From Planctomycetota bacterium (lineage in GTDB: Bacteria; Planctomycetota; UBA1135; GCA-002686595): 43,418 bases of DNA. The translations under genes were made by a program, and so were the position numbers. Below are positions 40,515 to 43,418 of the stretch, one piece after another. The stretch spans positions 1-43,418 of the forward strand of contig VGZD01000019.1 in assembly GCA_016872715.1 (NCBI GenBank). Reading direction: 5' to 3'. The notes below the pieces were generated by a model. The model was not told the origin of the DNA and ran no database searches. It was given only the letters and a program-made list of their open reading frames with translations. Numbering within the stretch: position 1 is the stretch's first letter; every line of letters starts with the position of its first letter.

Positions 40515-42188
40515 TCAGCGCCCGATGCGGTAGACCTCGAGCGTCGGCCCGAAGGCCGTGGCCGAGCACAGTCGCTCGAACAAGCGCGGCACGTCCTGAT
40601 AGTCGAGCGAAAGCTCCGTCGTCCATTGCGCGAGCTCGCCGGAGAACGTCGCGGCGAGCGAGCCGTTGCGCGCGGCCCAGTCGCGCAGTTCCTTCATCGA
40701 TGGGTTTGTGAGCACGTACTTCGAGACGTCCACGACGACCCACTGCGGCCGCTCCTCGTCGAGGAACTTCGCGAGCCGCGCCTTGGATTTTTCGGGATCC
40801 GCGCCCGCGAACAGCCGCCCCGGCATCGCGAGCACGTCGCGCGAGCGCGGCAGCGGTCCGTGCTCGATCTGGTAGCGCATCCAGCGCCGCTGGCGCGTCG
40901 AGTGGTCGTCCTTCACGCGCTCGAGGGCGTGGGCGTCTCCGGCGAGCGGCAAGTTGAAGCGGCTGGCGACCAGCGTGCGCCCCTCGCTTGCGTTCTGCAC
41001 CAGCCAGTCCGCGCACTGCTCGAACGTGTCGCGCGCGTCGCGCACGCTCGCGTAGCGCACCGCGCCGAAGGCGGGCACGGCCAGAGCCAGCGCCACGCCC
41101 AGAACACGCACGTTCGACGGCAGAAGTCCGACGAGTCCAACGACGGCGAGAGCCGCGAGCGTCGCGAGGAACGGCACGAGCGGCAGCAGCATGCGATCGA
41201 CCGTCTCCTTGTACACGCCGAGCGCGAGCGCGTAGGGCAGGGCGTACGCGAGCACGACCAGCACGTCGCTGCGGCGCTCCCGCGACGCGGCACGCCACAA
41301 GCTGCGTGCATGGACCGCCAGCATCAGCGCACCGAGCGCGGCGAGCACGGTCAGGCCAGGATCGTAGTCGAACAGGAGCCGTGCGCTCTTCGCGGTGCCG
41401 CTGAAGTCCAGATCGCGCCAGTAGAGCGTGTGTCCGCCTTCGGACACCGACGCGCTCTCGTCGAGCTTGCCATCGACGCGCGGATACAAGGCCAACCACG
41501 CGAGGACGCTCGCGATGATCGGCGCGAGCAGTGCCCACTGCGGCGCGCGCGTGCCGCTCTTGGAGCGCAGCAGGTGTGCGACGACGATCGGCAGGAGCGC
41601 GAACCAGCCGCTGTGCAACATGCCCAGCGCCAAGAGCGCCACAGATGCCGCGACGAGGTAGCGCACCCAGTCGGGCCGCGCGCGCAGTTGCAGGGCCGAG
41701 AGCACGGCGAGCAGCGCGAAGCTCGCATGCGGCGCGTGGTGGCGTGCTTGCTGGCTGAACTCCAGGTGCAGCAGCGACGTCGCGGCGAGCAGCGCGGCCA
41801 CCAGTGCGCCGAGCGTGGTCGTGAAGCGGCGCGCGAGGAACCACGTCCCCGGAATGAGCAACAGCGAGAGCCACGCGACCAACGTGCGTCCGCGGCGCGC
41901 GTCGGCGCCCGCGACGGCGAGGTGCTCCTCGAGCGTTGCATCCGCACTCGCCTGCGCCTCTGGCAGGAGCGCAAGTCCGCTCGCCAACGTCAGCGGATAG
42001 GCATAGAAGCCCTTCTCCGACTGCTTCATGTCCGGCGCGCGGGCGGCGCGCAGGATTTCGGTCTGCAGCACGAGGTACGAGTCGGGCTCCGGCGCGTGGG
42101 GCAGCTCGCGATCGAGCCCGCGCAGACGCAGCACGGCCGCGAGCGCGATCACGAGGGCCAGCAGGATGAGCGGTTTCTTCTCCAGCAC
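40515..42188 (-). CDS. GT39/ArnT-like polytopic membrane protein (copy 2)
   Basis: 557 residues, same length and helix layout as the paralog at 21963-23636: about ten helices, then a soluble C-terminal part. The first loop has E34-P-D36 at the same positions as E34-A-D36 of the paralog. SLLHLEFSQQARHH, SDVLVVLAYALPYALALG and the terminal FGPTLEVY also align. The family transfers sugars from polyprenyl-phosphate carriers on the outer face of the cytoplasmic membrane. It is the first gene of the minus-strand operon with the NHL protein, lipoprotein and peroxidase, so it might modify one of these exported partners. It is divergent from hrpB across a short gap. Confidence 0.83.
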   Translation of the reverse strand: MLEKKPLILLALVIALAAVLRLRGLDRELPHAPEPDSYLVLQTEILRAARAPDMKQSEKGFYAYPLTLASGLALLPEAQASADATLEEHLAVAGADARRGRTLVAWLSLLLIPGTWFLARRFTTTLGALVAALLAATSLLHLEFSQQARHHAPHASFALLAVLSALQLRARPDWVRYLVAASVALLALGMLHSGWFALLPIVVAHLLRSKSGTRAPQWALLAPIIASVLAWLALYPRVDGKLDESASVSEGGHTLYWRDLDFSGTAKSARLLFDYDPGLTVLAALGALMLAVHARSLWRAASRERRSDVLVVLAYALPYALALGVYKETVDRMLLPLVPFLATLAALAVVGLVGLLPSNVRVLGVALALAVPAFGAVRYASVRDARDTFEQCADWLVQNASEGRTLVASRFNLPLAGDAHALERVKDDHSTRQRRWMRYQIEHGPLPRSRDVLAMPGRLFAGADPEKSKARLAKFLDEERPQWVVVDVSKYVLTNPSMKELRDWAARNGSLAATFSGELAQWTTELSLDYQDVPRLFERLCSATAFGPTLEVYRIGR

Positions 42189-42286
42189 GCTGCGTGAGAC
42201 CCTACACGACGGACGCGCCCCATGCGACGCGCCGCGCGCGCAGGTTTCGCTTGAGGAACCGCGCCGTGGCGCGAAGATGCGCCGCG

Positions 42287-43418
42287 ATGCCCCCGCCGAG
42301 CGCGCTCCCGATCGACGCCGTGCTGCCCGAGCTCGTGGCCGCGCTGCGCCGTTCGCGCAACGTCGTGCTGCGCGCGCCGACCGGCGCGGGCAAGACCACG
42401 CGTGTGCCCGGCGCGATCCTCGACGCTGGCCTCGCCGGCGGCAAGCAGGTCGTGATGCTCGAGCCGCGCCGCCTCGCCGCGCGCGCCGCCGCGCGCCGCA
42501 TCGCCTTCGAGCGCAACGTCGAGCTCGGCGGCGAAGTGGGCTGGAACGTGCGCTTCGATCGCCGCGCGTCGCGCGCGACGCGCCTGCTCGTCGTCACCGA
42601 GGGCATTCTCGTGCGGCGCCTGCAGGAGGATCCGTTCCTCGAAGACGTCGGCTGCGTGATCTTCGACGAGATCCACGAGCGCAGCCTCGACACGGACTTG
42701 TCGCTGGCCATGACCCGCAAGCTCCAGCGCGAGGCGCGGCCCGACCTGCGACTCGTGGCGATGTCCGCGACGCTCGTTCCCGATGCGCTCGCGCGCTTTC
42801 TCGGTGACGCTCCGCTCGTCGAGAGCGAGGGGCGGCTGTTTCCCGTCGATGTGCGCTATCTCGGCTACGAGGAGCGCGTGCCGCTGCAGCGCCAGATGGC
42901 CGCCGCTGTCGCGCGCGCGCTCGACTCGACGAACGGCGACGTGCTCGCGTTCTTGCCCGGCGTCGGCGAGATTCGCCGCACGAAGGAAGAGCTGCGCGAC
43001 ATCGCGAGCCGTCGCGGAGTGGAACTTCACGAGCTGTACGGCGATCTCCCGCCCGAGCAGCAGGACGCCGTGCTGCAGCGCCGAGCTTCGCGCAAGGTCG
43101 TACTCGCGACGAACGTCGCGCAGACGTCGGTGACGATCGACGGCGTGACGGCGGTCGTCGACAGCGGGCTCGCCCGCGTGATGCGCTTCGATCCATCCGT
43201 GGGCCTCGACCGGCTCGTGCTCGAACGCATCTCGCGCGCCTCCGCGGACCAGCGCGCTGGTCGCGCCGGTCGCACGGCACCGGGCGCGTGTCTGCGCCTG
43301 TGGAGCGAGGGCGAGCAGCGTTCGCTCGCGGCCGAGGACGATCCCGAGATTCGCCGCGTCGATCTCGCGGGAGCGGCGCTCGAGCTCCTCGCGTGGGGCG
43401 AGCGCGACCTCGCGCGCT
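42287..43418 (+). CDS. hrpB: ATP-dependent DExH helicase HrpB, 3' end outside window
   Basis: The visible 377 residues are the N-terminal part of the roughly 800-residue family. Motifs in order: Walker A APTGAGKTTR (30-39), EPRRLAARAAARRI, VTEGILVRRL, DEIHERS (DExH box), MSATL and, in the second RecA-like domain, NVAQTSVTIDGV and QRAGRAGRTAPGACLRLW. This is a DEAH-type superfamily-2 helicase, and the LPIDAVLPELVAAL opening is specific to HrpB. A GTG at 42266 (in frame) has GAGGAA (42253-42258) seven bases upstream and may be the true start, adding seven residues. HrpB acts on RNA with ATP hydrolysis; its cellular target is not well defined. Confidence 0.93.
   Translation, partial: MPPPSALPIDAVLPELVAALRRSRNVVLRAPTGAGKTTRVPGAILDAGLAGGKQVVMLEPRRLAARAAARRIAFERNVELGGEVGWNVRFDRRASRATRLLVVTEGILVRRLQEDPFLEDVGCVIFDEIHERSLDTDLSLAMTRKLQREARPDLRLVAMSATLVPDALARFLGDAPLVESEGRLFPVDVRYLGYEERVPLQRQMAAAVARALDSTNGDVLAFLPGVGEIRRTKEELRDIASRRGVELHELYGDLPPEQQDAVLQRRASRKVVLATNVAQTSVTIDGVTAVVDSGLARVMRFDPSVGLDRLVLERISRASADQRAGRAGRTAPGACLRLWSEGEQRSLAAEDDPEIRRVDLAGAALELLAWGERDLAR

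Noticed and set aside
1-43418. CRISPR array, insertion sequence, prophage or integrase.
   Set aside because: No regularly spaced repeats, transposase, integrase or phage structural genes were seen; the repeats found are short and local.

Overview
The window is a GC-rich bacterial chromosome segment with about 29 protein-coding genes, mostly in short same-strand runs with 4-base start/stop overlaps. Several traits point to Planctomycetota. These are an ECF sigma factor divergent from a Ser/Thr kinase fused to a WD40 propeller, secreted proteins with CNGNGIxD calcium loops, a recurring C-terminal module ending in (F)xQxWxRDP, FG-GAP and NHL propellers, and a double formylglycine-generating-enzyme-like lipoprotein. 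Assignment to a Saltatorellus/Rohdeia-like lineage is an inference from style only; no rRNA or tRNA gene was found.

Left part (1-4430, plus strand): a 5'-truncated helical protein overlaps a DUF2779 protein combining a Cas4/RecB-like PD-(D/E)XK site with a DEDD-type exonuclease-like site. A strongly G-skewed Cys-rich YkgJ-like protein and a secreted protein follow. Next (4706-10847, plus) is a tight cassette: two alkaline-phosphatase-superfamily enzymes (GTGA overlap), a 65-residue ribbon-helix-helix-like protein, a membrane protein with Oxa1/EMC3-like layout, and a small RelA/SpoT-type HD hydrolase. It meets a five-gene minus-strand run (16146-10844): FIST sensor, membrane-anchored rhodanese, penicillin-acylase-family hydrolase, MORN-type protein and CysQ/inositol-monophosphatase-like enzyme. 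The two runs overlap stop-to-stop at CTAG.

Centre (16147-23636): a 630-base region without a gene precedes korA-korB, a two-subunit 2-oxoacid:ferredoxin oxidoreductase. Convergent to it is a hybrid histidine kinase/response regulator, overlapped by a 39-codon ORF that has its own promoter candidate. A GT39-like membrane protein follows.

Right-centre (23643-36172, minus): an 88-residue unknown, an FG-GAP protein, two paralogous secreted Ca-loop proteins flanking the double FGE-like lipoprotein, a 73-residue secreted Ca-loop protein and a kinase-WD40 protein. One secreted paralog (30250-32048) is broken by an exact 14-bp tandem duplication; deleting one copy restores a 594-residue protein. Local DNA structure includes three 19-bp direct repeats, an intrinsic terminator and two strong dyads.

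Right end: the ECF sigma factor (plus), then a minus-strand operon GT39-like protein > NHL propeller > YtkA-like lipoprotein > di-heme MauG/CcpA peroxidase. The last three genes are joined by 4-base overlaps. The truncated helicase hrpB runs off the window.

The best candidates for undescribed biology are the phosphatase/RHH/Oxa1-like cassette, the helical protein + dual nuclease pair, the NHL-YtkA-MauG operon, and the shared C-terminal module of the four secreted proteins.
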